Origin: Planctomycetales bacterium 71-10
GTDB lineage: Bacteria > Planctomycetota > Planctomycetia > Isosphaerales > Isosphaeraceae
DNA length: 64,000 nt
NCBI GenBank assembly: GCA_001898385.1
Contig: MKTT01000050.1
Span: 62,001-126,000 of the forward strand
Direction of reading: 5' to 3'
Shown here: positions 7,510-16,800 of the stretch, in pieces
How the letters are laid out: each line of letters starts with the position of its first letter
How positions within the stretch are numbered: position 1 is the stretch's first letter
Notes under the pieces: generated by a model
Told to the model about the DNA's origin: nothing
Database searches by the model: none
The model's input: only the letters and a program-made list of their open reading frames with translations
Translations under genes and position numbers: made by a program

Positions 7510-9368
7510 CGGAGCGGGCTCCCTTCCATCTGCGGGCCCTTCTCGACCCCCAGGGCGTTCAGGATCGTCGGCGCCAGGTCGAGCAGCCTCGCCCCGTCGC
7601 GGCGGAACGGGCGGTTCATGAACAGGACGCCGGGGGCGGCGGACGGGTCGATGCAATGGTCGCCGGACCACTTCTTCACGTTGTCCTCGTGGAGGGGGCC
7701 GTCGGCCACGCCCCCCATCGAGGACGACCACGACACGCGATGCCCCGGCGCGTAGTCCACGACCACGTCCGGCGCCTCCTCGACGTAGGGCCCGGAATAC
7801 ACCTCGTCGCGCGGCCGGGCCGAGCGGACGGCGACCCGCCCGCGTTCGTCGTCGCGGGCTCCCGAGAGCCTATCGGCGATCGCCCTCCGGAGCGCGCCGG
7901 CGTCTCCGGGCCGGACGATCCCGCGGCCCTCGCGGCCTTGCAGGTTGAGGAACAGGCCGCCGAGGCCCATCGCGTAGGCTTGCGTCCGGTCCCAGTCGAT
8001 CCCCTGGAGGAATTCCCCCGCGCCGTGGCCGGGGGACAGTCCGTCCTTGAGGGCGAGCAGGCCCTCGCGGTGCAGCCAGGAATTCAGGTGGAACTGGCGC
8101 TGGAAGCTGCTGAAGCCGTGGTCGCTCAGGACGATCAGCAGCGTCCGGTCGTCGACGTGGTCGAGGACCTGGCCGACGACCTCGTCGCCGCGGCGGTACT
8201 GGTCCTCGATCGCCGCGGCGAGCGCCGGGTTCGAGTCGCGCCCGCGGTTGGCCGGATGCTCGGGCTCGCGGGACCGCCAGAGCATGTGCTGGACGCGGTC
8301 GGGCGTGTCGAACAGGCAGTAGAACAGGCCGGAATCGAGCCTCGCCAGCTCGCGTTCCATCATCGCCCGGCGCTCGCGCCAGGCGTCGTCGCACTGGGCG
8401 AGGAACTGCTCCTCGGAGATGCGTTCGTTGATGAGTCCGTTGTGGTCCTCGACGAACCCCGCGGTGTGGAAGCGGCCGACGTCGTCGGCGAGCTTCTTCG
8501 CGAAATCGGGGGGCGAGCTGATGGGGAACAGCGGCGAGGCCGGGTCGAAGTTGACGGGCGAGGCGTACAGGACGATCGTCGGGTCGCGGCGGATCAGCAG
8601 GAACCGGACGATGCCGTGGGTCGCCTGGAGCGGGCCGATCTTGAACTTCACCTTGAGCCAGCCGCTCCATTCGCCCTCGCGGACGTGCAGCTCGCGGGGC
8701 TCGCCGGCCGACCGGATCGTCAGGACGCCGGGCTCGGCCGCGCGGGCGAGCTGGATGTCGAACCGGAGGCCGTCGCGCGCCTTCGGGTTCCGAGGTCCGA
8801 GAAGATAAGTGTCGATCGGCGAGCGGCCGTCGTCGGCCAGGGCGACGACGTTCTCGGCCTCGCGGGGGGAGGCGTCGGGCTCGGCGGTGTAGTAGCTCGA
8901 CGTCCCGAAGCCGCCGCGGAGGTCGGGCACGCCCATCCCGGCGAGGAGCGAGCCGCGCAACCGATCGGGCGGGTAAGTGCAGGGGCAGCGCAGGACGGTG
9001 GAGGGGACGCCGGCCGCGGAGAGGCGGTCCCAGATCGTCTCGCCCTTGCGCTGGTTGACGGCCTTCGGCGGCAGGAGGGCGGACTTCTGCTCGTAGTGGT
9101 TCAGGCCGCTGTCGATGCGGTAGGATTTCGGGTCGCGGCGGAGGAAGTCGAAGACGCCGTGGCCGCCGGGGTTGACGCCGGTGGCGAAGCTCGACCAGGC
9201 GACGGGGGTCTGGGCGGGGGCCGTGGTGGCGACCCGCGCCGCGCCGGCGTCGCCGGACAGTCGCGCGAGGTTCGGCAGGTCGCCGCGGGCGAGCATCGGG
9301 TCGACGATCGACGGCTCCAGGCCGTCGAGGCCGATCACCACGACCTTGCGTATCGGTTGGCTGCTCAA
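7506..9368 (-). CDS. Alkaline phosphatase family protein (type I phosphodiesterase-like)
   Basis: A 620-residue metal-dependent phosphohydrolase of the alkaline phosphatase superfamily. Catalytic landmarks are intact: VVVIGLDG with metal-ligand Asp15, QTPVAWSSFATG with the probable Thr nucleophile, PDRVQH for the second metal, VLSDHGF for Asp-His, and GDHC near the C-terminus. Proteins of this type in planctomycetes are usually annotated only by family; the substrate is unknown. No signal peptide is visible. I chose TTG at 9368, just before QPIRKVVVIGLDG; a second in-frame TTG at 9470 would add an Arg/Pro-rich leader with no ribosome site. The gene follows the RND pump by 144 bp on the same strand and is coupled by ATGA to its degenerate paralogue. 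Confidence 0.85.
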   Translation of the reverse strand: MSSQPIRKVVVIGLDGLEPSIVDPMLARGDLPNLARLSGDAGAARVATTAPAQTPVAWSSFATGVNPGGHGVFDFLRRDPKSYRIDSGLNHYEQKSALLPPKAVNQRKGETIWDRLSAAGVPSTVLRCPCTYPPDRLRGSLLAGMGVPDLRGGFGTSSYYTAEPDASPREAENVVALADDGRSPIDTYLLGPRNPKARDGLRFDIQLARAAEPGVLTIRSAGEPRELHVREGEWSGWLKVKFKIGPLQATHGIVRFLLIRRDPTIVLYASPVNFDPASPLFPISSPPDFAKKLADDVGRFHTAGFVEDHNGLINERISEEQFLAQCDDAWRERRAMMERELARLDSGLFYCLFDTPDRVQHMLWRSREPEHPANRGRDSNPALAAAIEDQYRRGDEVVGQVLDHVDDRTLLIVLSDHGFSSFQRQFHLNSWLHREGLLALKDGLSPGHGAGEFLQGIDWDRTQAYAMGLGGLFLNLQGREGRGIVRPGDAGALRRAIADRLSGARDDERGRVAVRSARPRDEVYSGPYVEEAPDVVVDYAPGHRVSWSSSMGGVADGPLHEDNVKKWSGDHCIDPSAAPGVLFMNRPFRRDGARLLDLAPTILNALGVEKGPQMEGSPLR

Positions 9369-9512
9369 GGCTCCGTCCCACTCCCTTGCCGGCCGGGCGC
9401 GGGGAATCCCTCGGGCGCGCGGACGCCCCCCCGCGGGGTCGAGACTACCAGGGGGGGGACCCTCGGGCAAGCTCGGTTCGCGGGGGGGGGCGGGGCGAAG
9501 CCTGCGGGCTCG

Positions 9513-12500
9513 TCAGTCCTTGTGGCCGTGGACGGCCGCCTCGGGGCCGTGGAAGTGGACCATGCCGTTGCCGGCGGAGCCGATGAGGGCCGGCTGCATC
9601 TCCTCCCGGACGCGGCCCCCCTCGTCCTCGTTCAGGTGGTCGTCCTCCCCCTCGTCGCCGTGGCGGAGATGCTTGAGGTAGTCGCTCAGGCGCTCGCCCA
9701 GGACGTAGTAGATCGGGATGACGAACCGGCCGAGGACCGTGGAGATGGCGATCCCCGCCGCGATGACCACGCCCAGCGAGTTCCGGCTGGCGGAGCCGGC
9801 CCCGGTCGCCCGGGCCATCGGCAAGACGCCCATGACGAACGCGAACGACGTCATGAGGATCGGCCGCAGCCGCTCGCGGGACGCGATCATGGCCGACTCG
9901 ATGATGCTCTTGCCGTGCTTCTCGCGCTGCTCGACCGCGAACTCGACCAGCAGGATCGCGTTCTTGGTCTCCAGGCCGATGAGCATGACCAGGCCGATCT
10001 GGCCGAAGACGTCCAGCGGCATGTCATACCACCAGAGGCCCACGATGGCGCCGAACATGGCCAGGGGGACCGTCAGGATGATGACCGTCGGCCGGATCCA
10101 GCTCTCGTACAGCGCGGCCATGAACAGGAACACGCAGATCACCGAGAGGGAGAAGATGTAGATGGCCTGGCTGCCGGTCTTCACCTCCTGGAGCGTGGAG
10201 CCGGTCCACTCGTAGCCGAAGCCCTCGGGGAGGACCGAGTCCGCCAGCTCCTGCAGCGCGGTGAGCGCCTGGCCGGAGCTGAACCCCGGGGCCGGGTTGC
10301 CGGTGATCTTGGCGGAGGTGTAGAGGTTGTAGTGGGGGACGTCGATGGGGCCGAGGCTGTAGTGGACCTCGCCGAGCGAGGAGAGCGGCACGCGCTCGCC
10401 CTTGCGGTTCAGGACGTAGAGGTTGGCGATGTCCTCGGGCTTCCTGCGGACCTCCCCCTCGGCCTGCATGAGCACGCGCCAGACCTTGCCGTAGAGGTCG
10501 AAGTCGTTGATGTAGTAGGCGCCCAGGTTGACCTGGAGCGTGGCGAAGACGTCGGCGATCGGGACGTCGAGCCGGCGGGCCTTGACGCGGTCCAGCTCGA
10601 ACCGGAGCTGCGGGACCCGCGTGGTGTAGGTGGTGAAGACGCTGGCCAGCTCGGGCCGCTTCCTGGCCGCGTCCTGGAACTGGTCGACGACGCGCTGGAG
10701 GGCGTCGACCCCCTTGGCGGCCCGGTCCTCGATGACGATCTCGTGGCCGCCGGTCTGGCTCAGGCCGCGGACCGGCGGCGGCTGGAGGACCAGGGGGAGG
10801 GCGTCGTGGATGTTCGCGAACAGCATCCCCTGGAGCTTCTGGGACAGGGCGGCGGCCCGCAGCTCGGGCTTGCGCCGCTGCGACCAGGGCTGGAGCGGGG
10901 TGAAGACGATGCCCGAGTTGCTCTGGGTCGTCGAGTTCATGATGTTCAGGCCGTCGAGCGCGACGACGTGCTTGATCCCCTCCAGGCCCATCGCGATCTC
11001 GGCCACCTGGTGGACGACCTTGGACGTCGCCTCGCGGCTCGTGCCGTCGGGCGTGTTGATGACGACCATCAGGTAGCCCAGGTCCTCGGTCGGGACGAAC
11101 GCCTTGGGCCGGGACATGACCATGGAGACCGTCAGCGCCAGCAGCGCGACCGACGGCACGACGATGGTCCACCAGTGCCTCGCCGTGAAGATCAGGACCG
11201 AGTCGTAGGAGTCCTCGATCCACTTCATGCCGGCGTTGAACCAGCGGAAGAGGAAGAACCGCGCCTCGCCGTGCTTGGGCTTGAGGAACAGCCGGGCCAT
11301 GGCCGGGCTGAGGGTCAGCGAGTTGATCGCCGAGAAGATGAACGAGAAGACGATCGTCATCGCGAACTGGTTGTACAGCTTCCCCGTCATGCCGGGCATG
11401 AACGCGATCGGCACGAACACGGCGGCGAGGACCAGCGTGATCGTGACGATCGGCGTGGTGATCTCGGCCATCGCGGCGCGGGTGGCCTCCAGCGGCCGGT
11501 AGCCGCGGTGGAGGAACTTCTCGACGTTCTCCACGACGATGATCGCGTCGTCGACCACCAGGCCGATCGCCAGGACCAGCCCGCAGAGCGTCAGCGTGTT
11601 GATCGAGAAGCCGAAGACGGCCATCGCGGCGAAGGTCGCGATCAGCGACACCGGGATCGCGATCATCGGGATGATCGTGGCGCGGACCCCCTGGAGGAAC
11701 ACGAACACCACGATCATGACCAGCCCGAACGCCTCCAGCAGCGTGTGCTGGACCTCCTCGATGTTCTCCTCGACGTACTTCGTCGTGTCGTAGGCCATCG
11801 CGTAGTCGAGGCCCTCGGGGAAGTCCTTCTTCAGCCGCTCCATCTCGTGGCGGACGGCCTCCACGATGTTCAGCGCGTTGGCGTCGGCGTACTGGAAGAT
11901 CGGCAGCGAGCCGGCCGGCTTGCCGTCGAGGAAGCCGGCGGTCTCGAAGTTCTCCGAGGACAGCTCGACCCGCGCCACGTCCTTCAGCCGCACCATCGAG
12001 CCGTCGTCGTTGCGGCGGACGATGATCTCCTCGAACTCGGCCGCCTTGGTCAGCCGGCCCTTCACCGTGATCGGGAACTCGCGGACCTGCCCCTCGGGGA
12101 CCGGCGCCCCGCCGATCTTGCCGGCCGCGGCCTGGAGGTTCTCCGACCTCACCGCCGCCATGATCTCGTCGGGCCCGATCCGCATGTTCGCCAGGCGGTC
12201 GGGGTCGAGCCAGATCCGCATGGCGTACTTGCGCCCGAACGACATGACGTCGCTCACGCCCGGGATCCGCTTCATGACGTCGGAGACGTAGATCTGGCCG
12301 TAGTTGTCCAGGAAGTTGGCGTCGTAGCGGCCGTCGGGCGAGATCAGGTTCACGACGCAGACCATGTCGGTCGACGTCTTCTTGATCGTCACGCCGTACT
12401 GCTTGACCTCCGGCGGGAGCTGGGCGTTGGCCGTCTGCACCTTGTTCTGGATGTCGACCGCCGCGATGTCCTGGCTGTATCCCACCTCGAACGTCGCCAT

Positions 12501-12770
12501 GATGTTCGAGATGCCGTTGGTCGTGCTGTCCGAGCTGAAGTACAGCAGCCCCTTGGTGCCGTTGACCTGCTGCTCGATCGGCGTGGTCACCGTCCGGGCC
12601 ACGCTCAGCGCGTCGGCCCCGGTGTAGGTCGTCGTGATCTGGACCTGCGGGGGCGCGATCGGCGGGTACTGCGCGATCGGCAGCAGGAAGGCGCAGATGC
12701 CGCCGATGAGCACCATCAGCACCGCCAGCACCGTGGCGAAGATCGGCCGGCCTATGAAGAAATTCACCAT
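9513..12770 (-). CDS. RND efflux pump, HAE1 family (AcrB/MexB-like)
   Basis: A 1085-residue inner-membrane proton-driven multidrug exporter. It starts with the classic MVNFFIGRPIFATVLAV and has two repeats of six transmembrane helices, each with a large periplasmic loop. The proton-relay residues are visible: the paired Asp in LVVDDAIIVVEN (TM4) and the Lys in LETKNAILLVEFA (TM10). The length fits the family (about 1030-1050) plus a charged C-terminal tail rich in Glu, Asp and His. It is the third gene in the order tetR, adaptor, pump, with a 69-bp gap to the adaptor. No outer-membrane TolC-type channel is in the window. Substrate class cannot be read from sequence, but HAE1 members export hydrophobic and amphiphilic drugs. 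Confidence 0.95.
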   Translation of the reverse strand: MVNFFIGRPIFATVLAVLMVLIGGICAFLLPIAQYPPIAPPQVQITTTYTGADALSVARTVTTPIEQQVNGTKGLLYFSSDSTTNGISNIMATFEVGYSQDIAAVDIQNKVQTANAQLPPEVKQYGVTIKKTSTDMVCVVNLISPDGRYDANFLDNYGQIYVSDVMKRIPGVSDVMSFGRKYAMRIWLDPDRLANMRIGPDEIMAAVRSENLQAAAGKIGGAPVPEGQVREFPITVKGRLTKAAEFEEIIVRRNDDGSMVRLKDVARVELSSENFETAGFLDGKPAGSLPIFQYADANALNIVEAVRHEMERLKKDFPEGLDYAMAYDTTKYVEENIEEVQHTLLEAFGLVMIVVFVFLQGVRATIIPMIAIPVSLIATFAAMAVFGFSINTLTLCGLVLAIGLVVDDAIIVVENVEKFLHRGYRPLEATRAAMAEITTPIVTITLVLAAVFVPIAFMPGMTGKLYNQFAMTIVFSFIFSAINSLTLSPAMARLFLKPKHGEARFFLFRWFNAGMKWIEDSYDSVLIFTARHWWTIVVPSVALLALTVSMVMSRPKAFVPTEDLGYLMVVINTPDGTSREATSKVVHQVAEIAMGLEGIKHVVALDGLNIMNSTTQSNSGIVFTPLQPWSQRRKPELRAAALSQKLQGMLFANIHDALPLVLQPPPVRGLSQTGGHEIVIEDRAAKGVDALQRVVDQFQDAARKRPELASVFTTYTTRVPQLRFELDRVKARRLDVPIADVFATLQVNLGAYYINDFDLYGKVWRVLMQAEGEVRRKPEDIANLYVLNRKGERVPLSSLGEVHYSLGPIDVPHYNLYTSAKITGNPAPGFSSGQALTALQELADSVLPEGFGYEWTGSTLQEVKTGSQAIYIFSLSVICVFLFMAALYESWIRPTVIILTVPLAMFGAIVGLWWYDMPLDVFGQIGLVMLIGLETKNAILLVEFAVEQREKHGKSIIESAMIASRERLRPILMTSFAFVMGVLPMARATGAGSASRNSLGVVIAAGIAISTVLGRFVIPIYYVLGERLSDYLKHLRHGDEGEDDHLNEDEGGRVREEMQPALIGSAGNGMVHFHGPEAAVHGHKD

Positions 12771-12839
12771 GATGGATCAGTCGCTCGCGGGGTTGGGGGC
12801 CGCCCGGGGGGCGGGTGGATTCCGGACCGACGCTCGGGG

Positions 12840-14222
12840 TCAGTGATCGGCCTTCTTCTCGGGGGCCGGCTCGGGCTCCTTCTCGGCGGCCGGCTCGGCC
12901 TTGGTGGGCTCCTCGACGGGGCGGGCGAGCGTGGCGGGCGCGACCTTCACCGGCATGCCGGGGCGGATCATCTGGAGCCCTTCCACGATGACCGGGACGC
13001 CGGCCTCCAGGCCGCCGAACAGGACCCGCATCCCCCGGTAGGTGGTCAGGCCGGCCTTCACGGACTGGATCGCGACCTTGCCGTCCTTGTCGGTGATGTA
13101 GACGACCGGCCCCGACTCCGTCTCCATCACCGCCTGCGCCGGGACCACCACGACGTCCTTGAGCTGCTCGATCTCCATCCTCAGCTTGACGTACTCGCCG
13201 GGCAGCAGCGTCGAGTGCGGGTTCGGCATGCGGGCCTTCGACATGAACGTCGAGGTCGTCTCGTCGATGAAGTTGTCGATGAAGTAGAGCTGGCCGTTGT
13301 ACGGGTGCTGCTCCTCCCCCTCGACGCCCGGCCGCGTCAGCTCGACGGGCGTCTGCTTCTGGACGAGCTGCGTGGCCCGTTCGAGGTAGCGGGAGCTGAC
13401 CCGGATGTCCACCGCGATCGGGTCGAGCTGCTGGATGGTGGCCAGCTCCGTGAACGAGCCCCCCTCCTGGCCCGGCCCGACGAGGTTCCCCACCTTGACC
13501 CGCGCCACGCCGATCCGGCCGTCGATGGGCGACGTCATGCGGCAGTAGCCCAGGTCCAGGTCGGCGTCGCGGACGCCGGCCTTGGCCGCCTCGAGCTGGG
13601 CCTTGGCCGCGAGGATGCCGATCTCGTAATCGGCCTGGGCCTGGTCGTAGGCCGCCTGGTCCGCCTCCACCTGGGCCTCGTACTGCTTCCGGTCGGCCTC
13701 GGCCCGGTCCAGGTCCTCCTGGCTCCCCGCGTTGCGGGTCAGCAGCACCCGCGCCCGCCGCTCCTCGATCCGCTTGAGGTTCAGCTGGGCCAGGTCCAGG
13801 GCCACTTTCGCCGCCGCGGTCTCGCGGCCCTTGGACTGCTCGGCCTTGCGGACGGCGGCCTCCGCCTCCGACTGCCTGGCCCGGGCCGAGTCCAGCGCCA
13901 CGCGATACGGCTCCTCGTCGATCACGAAGAGGAGCTCGCCCTTCTTGACGAAGGCCCCCTCTTCGAAGTGGCGTTCCGTGATGAACCCGCGGACCCGGGC
14001 CCGCAGCGTGACCTCCTCCAGGGCGACCACGGTGCCGTTGGGGTTGTCGACCACCGGCACGTCCATCCGCCTCGACTCCACCACGCCCACCAGGGGCGGC
14101 GGCGGCGCCTTCTGTTCGGCATGCTTGCCGGAGCAGCCGGACAGGGCGGCCCCCGCCATCGCGACGGCCGGGAGGATCAGGCATCGCGCGTTCTTCGACG
14201 ACAAAATACGTTCGGTACGCAT
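12840..14222 (-). CDS. RND efflux periplasmic adaptor lipoprotein (AcrA-like)
   Basis: A 460-residue membrane-fusion protein. It starts at ATG 14222 behind GGGAGAAC. The signal peptide ends in the lipobox LSGC with Cys30 as the predicted lipidated residue. The first lipoyl half (RARVRGFITERHF, FVKKGELLFVID) is followed by a long alpha-helical hairpin (about residues 115-225), the second lipoyl half (MTSPIDGRIGVARVKVGNLV), a beta barrel and a membrane-proximal domain. The tail is rich in Glu, Pro and Lys. It would bridge the RND pump encoded downstream to an outer-membrane channel. The tetR-like gene lies 107 bp upstream on the same strand, so all three are probably one regulated unit. Confidence 0.93.
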   Translation of the reverse strand: MRTERILSSKNARCLILPAVAMAGAALSGCSGKHAEQKAPPPPLVGVVESRRMDVPVVDNPNGTVVALEEVTLRARVRGFITERHFEEGAFVKKGELLFVIDEEPYRVALDSARARQSEAEAAVRKAEQSKGRETAAAKVALDLAQLNLKRIEERRARVLLTRNAGSQEDLDRAEADRKQYEAQVEADQAAYDQAQADYEIGILAAKAQLEAAKAGVRDADLDLGYCRMTSPIDGRIGVARVKVGNLVGPGQEGGSFTELATIQQLDPIAVDIRVSSRYLERATQLVQKQTPVELTRPGVEGEEQHPYNGQLYFIDNFIDETTSTFMSKARMPNPHSTLLPGEYVKLRMEIEQLKDVVVVPAQAVMETESGPVVYITDKDGKVAIQSVKAGLTTYRGMRVLFGGLEAGVPVIVEGLQMIRPGMPVKVAPATLARPVEEPTKAEPAAEKEPEPAPEKKADH

Positions 14223-14329
14223 GTTCTCCCTTCCCCGGATCGGGGCGTCCGTAGCTGGACGATGTGCGGCGAGGGCCGGCCGCGGGGCTCGATTCTGGGT
14301 CGTGGGGCGATGGGGCCGGCCGAGGGGGG

Positions 14330-15070
14330 TCAGGCCGCCTCGTCGTTGATGCGTCGCCATTCCTCCGGGAAGATGGCCTCCATCACCCGGATGCGGGTCG
14401 CGTCGAAGTCCCACTCCGTGAAGAGGGGGCGCCAGCCGAAGCCGTCGAGCATCATGTTGATGCTCTCCCGCTTCAGGCAGCAGGGATGCAGCGATTGGCA
14501 CTCGCTGAAGAGCGGCTCGCAGTGCATCAGGCCGAGGTGCGTCCCCACGGCGATCGCGAAGATCGCCGACGCGATCCCCTCCGGCGTCCACGGCTCGCGC
14601 AGCTTCAGGTCGCCGTCGGCCACCGCGGCCTCGACGATCTCCCGGACCCACGCCGCGCACTCGCGGTCCCGCTCCTGGAGCAGCTTCCGCCTCTGGACGT
14701 CCGCCCGGTCCTGGAGGTTCGCGAGGCGGATGACCATCTCCGCCTTGTAATACTGCGGGTGCAGCCGGCCGAACACCTCGTCCGCCACCCCGATCGCGAA
14801 CATCCGCTCCCGAGGCCGCCCCTCGAACCCGCGCGCCCGCTCGAACAGCTCCCGACGGTTCTCGATGCTCTGCACGGCCAGGGCCGCCACCAGGTCTTCC
14901 TTGGTCGAGAAGTGCTGGTAGATCGTCCCCTTGGAATACTCCGTCGCCTCGGCCAGCCGATCCATGCTCAGGCCGGCGAAACCCTGCTCCATCAACATCT
15001 TGCGGGCGACGTCGAGGAGGTACGCCTCGCGCTGGCGGATCTCCCTCTGCTTCCTCGTGGTCGTGCTCAT
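14330..15070 (-). CDS. TetR-family transcriptional regulator
   Basis: A 246-residue repressor with a standard TetR DNA-binding domain: a helix-turn-helix at about residues 30-60 with GFAGLSMDRLAEATEYSKGTIYQHFSTKEDL. The ligand-binding C-terminal domain is large and contains a Cys-rich segment (MHCEPLFSECQSLHPCC) that could sense a metal, a thiol or an electrophile, although this is only an inference. Its position immediately upstream of the RND adaptor and pump, on the same strand, suggests control of the whole tripartite operon and autoregulation. A good promoter with overlapping inverted repeats abuts the start codon, leaving essentially no 5' leader. Confidence 0.92.
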   Translation of the reverse strand: MSTTTRKQREIRQREAYLLDVARKMLMEQGFAGLSMDRLAEATEYSKGTIYQHFSTKEDLVAALAVQSIENRRELFERARGFEGRPRERMFAIGVADEVFGRLHPQYYKAEMVIRLANLQDRADVQRRKLLQERDRECAAWVREIVEAAVADGDLKLREPWTPEGIASAIFAIAVGTHLGLMHCEPLFSECQSLHPCCLKRESINMMLDGFGWRPLFTEWDFDATRIRVMEAIFPEEWRRINDEAA

Positions 15071-15105
15071 GCGGTGATTATTGACGGACCGTCGAAAAAC
15101 GTCAA
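15071..15105 (-). promoter_or_regulatory. tetR promoter with overlapping operator-like inverted repeats
   Basis: Read on the minus strand, TTGACG (15105-15100) and AATAAT (15082-15077) are separated by exactly 17 bp. The -10 box ends 6 bp before the tetR ATG at 15070, so the start of transcription should fall on or next to the start codon. Three inverted repeats overlap it: TTGACG/CGTCAA (15081-15086 and 15100-15105), GACGG-a-CCGTC (15083-15093) and GACCG/CGGTC (15087-15091 and 15107-15111). They are candidates for the repressor's own binding site. Confidence 0.65.
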
Positions 15106-15422
15106 GCGGTCGATTTGTGCCATTCCTTCGATTTAAGCTCGACCGTACACGGGGCGGCCGACCCCGCCCCGCGGTCCCGCCTCGCCGAGCGGAACGATCA
15201 GGCTCGCGGGGGGCCGTTCGACGTCATGTGCGGGCGCGGCGTTGCGCTCGCCCTGGATTTGGACCGCGGCCCAACTTCTTGGGAACGTTGGAGATGCGCC
15301 GAGATCTCGGGCGATGTGGGCGGCTGTCGTGTGGCGCGATCAGCGTCGAGCCACTGGGCCCTCGGCGATGGTGAGCCCGCGAGAGCCTTGAAAGGGCGTC
15401 TCGCAAGTCGTTTCGAGGTCAG
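15106..15422. other. Intergenic region between tetR promoter and tRNA-Ala
   Basis: No convincing gene. It holds a hairpin GGGGCGG/CCGCCCC at 15151-15170 without a T-run. The segment from about 15230 to 15422 has no features that I can name. Short open frames here lack ribosome sites and look like GC-rich chance frames. Confidence 0.4.
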
Positions 15423-15495
15423 TGGAGACGAAGGGGATCGAACCCTCAACCCCCTGCTTGCAAAGCAGGTGCTCTCCCAATTGAGCTACGTCCCC
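15423..15495 (-). tRNA. tRNA-Ala (anticodon UGC)
   Basis: On the minus strand the sequence folds as a complete 73-nt tRNA. The acceptor stem pairs GGGGACG with CGTCTCC (one G-U pair) and is followed by discriminator A. The D arm is GCTC/GAGC, the anticodon stem CCTGC/GCAGG with loop TTTGCAA gives anticodon TGC, and the T arm holds the conserved TTCGATC. The 3' CCA is not encoded (the next bases are CT). This alanine isoacceptor is often found inside rRNA operons; here it stands alone with no rRNA nearby. Confidence 0.95.
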
Positions 15496-15590
15496 GGAGG
15501 GCCGCGGGGCGTCGAGGGACGCCCGCGGGTCGGGAATCATTGTAACGTCGGCCGGGCCGTTGGGAAGCGGGAGGGGCCGGCGGGCGAGGA

Positions 15591-16760
15591 TCAGGGGGAG
15601 GGGGGCGGGCCCGCGGGGCCGAGGAGGGCGGCGATCACCTGGGCGTAGACGCGATGGCCGAAGTCGTTCGGGTGGTTCACGCCGTTGCCCGTCTGGTCCC
15701 AGTCGTGCTTCAGGGCCAGGAAGCGCGACCAGATCGACGTGACGTCGGCGAGCGCCACGCCGGGGGCTTGCAGGCCGGCCAGTTCGTCGCGATACGCGGG
15801 GAATAGGTCCTGGCGGAGGGCGACCCAGTCGGGGTTGCCGACCATCGTCGCCACCAGGATGAACTCCGCATCCGGGCGGCGCTCGCGCACGCCCGCCACG
15901 ACCTTGGCGATGTTGGCCCCGAACTCCGCGGCCGGGCGGCCCCCGGAGTCGTTCATCCCGAACGCCACGATCACCAGGTCGGGGGCCGGCTCCGCGACCT
16001 TATCGAGCATCGTCAGCGCCCAATCGGTCGCCATCCCGCCGACCGACAGGTTCGTCAGCCGCACGTCCGACCCGAATCGCTCCTTGACGTCCAGGCTCAG
16101 CAGTTCGGGGTAGGTCGGCTGGAAGGGGGCCCCGTCCGCCCACCCGGAGGCGTTGCAGCCGGTCGAGATGCTGTCGCCCAGCACCACGATCGAGAGGGGC
16201 TCGTGGCGTTCGAGCTTCTTCACCGTCCGGGGCAGGGCGGCGGGGTCGAAGGTCGGCCTCGGGCCCGTCCAGGCGTCGGCGTCGTGCTCGTAGGTGATGC
16301 TCGTCTGGAGCGCATGGTATTCGAGCTTGCCGCCGAACAGGATCTCGTCGCCGCCGTCGCGGTGGGTGAGCCGGAACATCTGGGACTTCGGCGGGCGTCG
16401 CAAATCCTGCGGGCGCGAGGCGACGATCCGCGAGCCCGCCGGCAGCACGATCTCGCGCGAGCCGAGCTCCCAGGTGAAGTCGCGGCCTTCCTCATACGTC
16501 ACGTCGCCGGCGGCGCTGCGGACCGCCATGATCTTTCGGATGGGGAGCAGGACGGAGGCCCTCGCTGTCTCGGCCCCCGCGTCCTTGATGAACAGGACCG
16601 ATTCCCCCTCCATCACCTCGCCCAGCCAGAAGGGCCGCATCGCCTCGGCCCGGTAGGCCCATTTCGGCCCGTCGGCCGCGGCGTGCGGGGCGAGGGCGAC
16701 CAGGAATGCGAGGCCGGCGAGCCGTCGCGCGAGCGGGCGGGGGAGCGGAGATCGTGGCAT
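15591..16760 (-). CDS. Secreted SGNH/GDSL hydrolase
   Basis: A 389-residue exported esterase/lipase-type hydrolase. The N-terminal signal peptide ends near APHAAA (about residue 29). Residues 30-180 form a beta-rich domain that is not part of the catalytic fold. The SGNH domain follows, with GDSIS (nucleophile Ser197), GGMATDW as the Gly block, FGMNDSGG as the Asn block, and NHPNDFGH carrying the catalytic Asp/His near the C-terminus. Similar two-domain proteins in planctomycetes are thought to remove acyl groups from polysaccharides, but the substrate here is unknown. It is followed on the same strand by nothing, and preceded by a Gfo/Idh/MocA oxidoreductase 40 bp upstream, so the two may be cotranscribed. 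Confidence 0.88.
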   Translation of the reverse strand: MPRSPLPRPLARRLAGLAFLVALAPHAAADGPKWAYRAEAMRPFWLGEVMEGESVLFIKDAGAETARASVLLPIRKIMAVRSAAGDVTYEEGRDFTWELGSREIVLPAGSRIVASRPQDLRRPPKSQMFRLTHRDGGDEILFGGKLEYHALQTSITYEHDADAWTGPRPTFDPAALPRTVKKLERHEPLSIVVLGDSISTGCNASGWADGAPFQPTYPELLSLDVKERFGSDVRLTNLSVGGMATDWALTMLDKVAEPAPDLVIVAFGMNDSGGRPAAEFGANIAKVVAGVRERRPDAEFILVATMVGNPDWVALRQDLFPAYRDELAGLQAPGVALADVTSIWSRFLALKHDWDQTGNGVNHPNDFGHRVYAQVIAALLGPAGPPPSP

Positions 16761-16800
16761 GGCTAGGGTCTCGGGAGGGCAGGGGGGGGAAGGCTCGGCC

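Noticed and set aside
7248-14750. A 2500-codon open frame on the + strand
   Set aside because: It lies antisense to five well-supported minus-strand genes (phosphatases, RND pump, RND adaptor, tetR). Its composition (Arg, Asp, Val, Gly, Leu, His) is typical of shadow frames in GC-rich DNA and it has no domain pattern.
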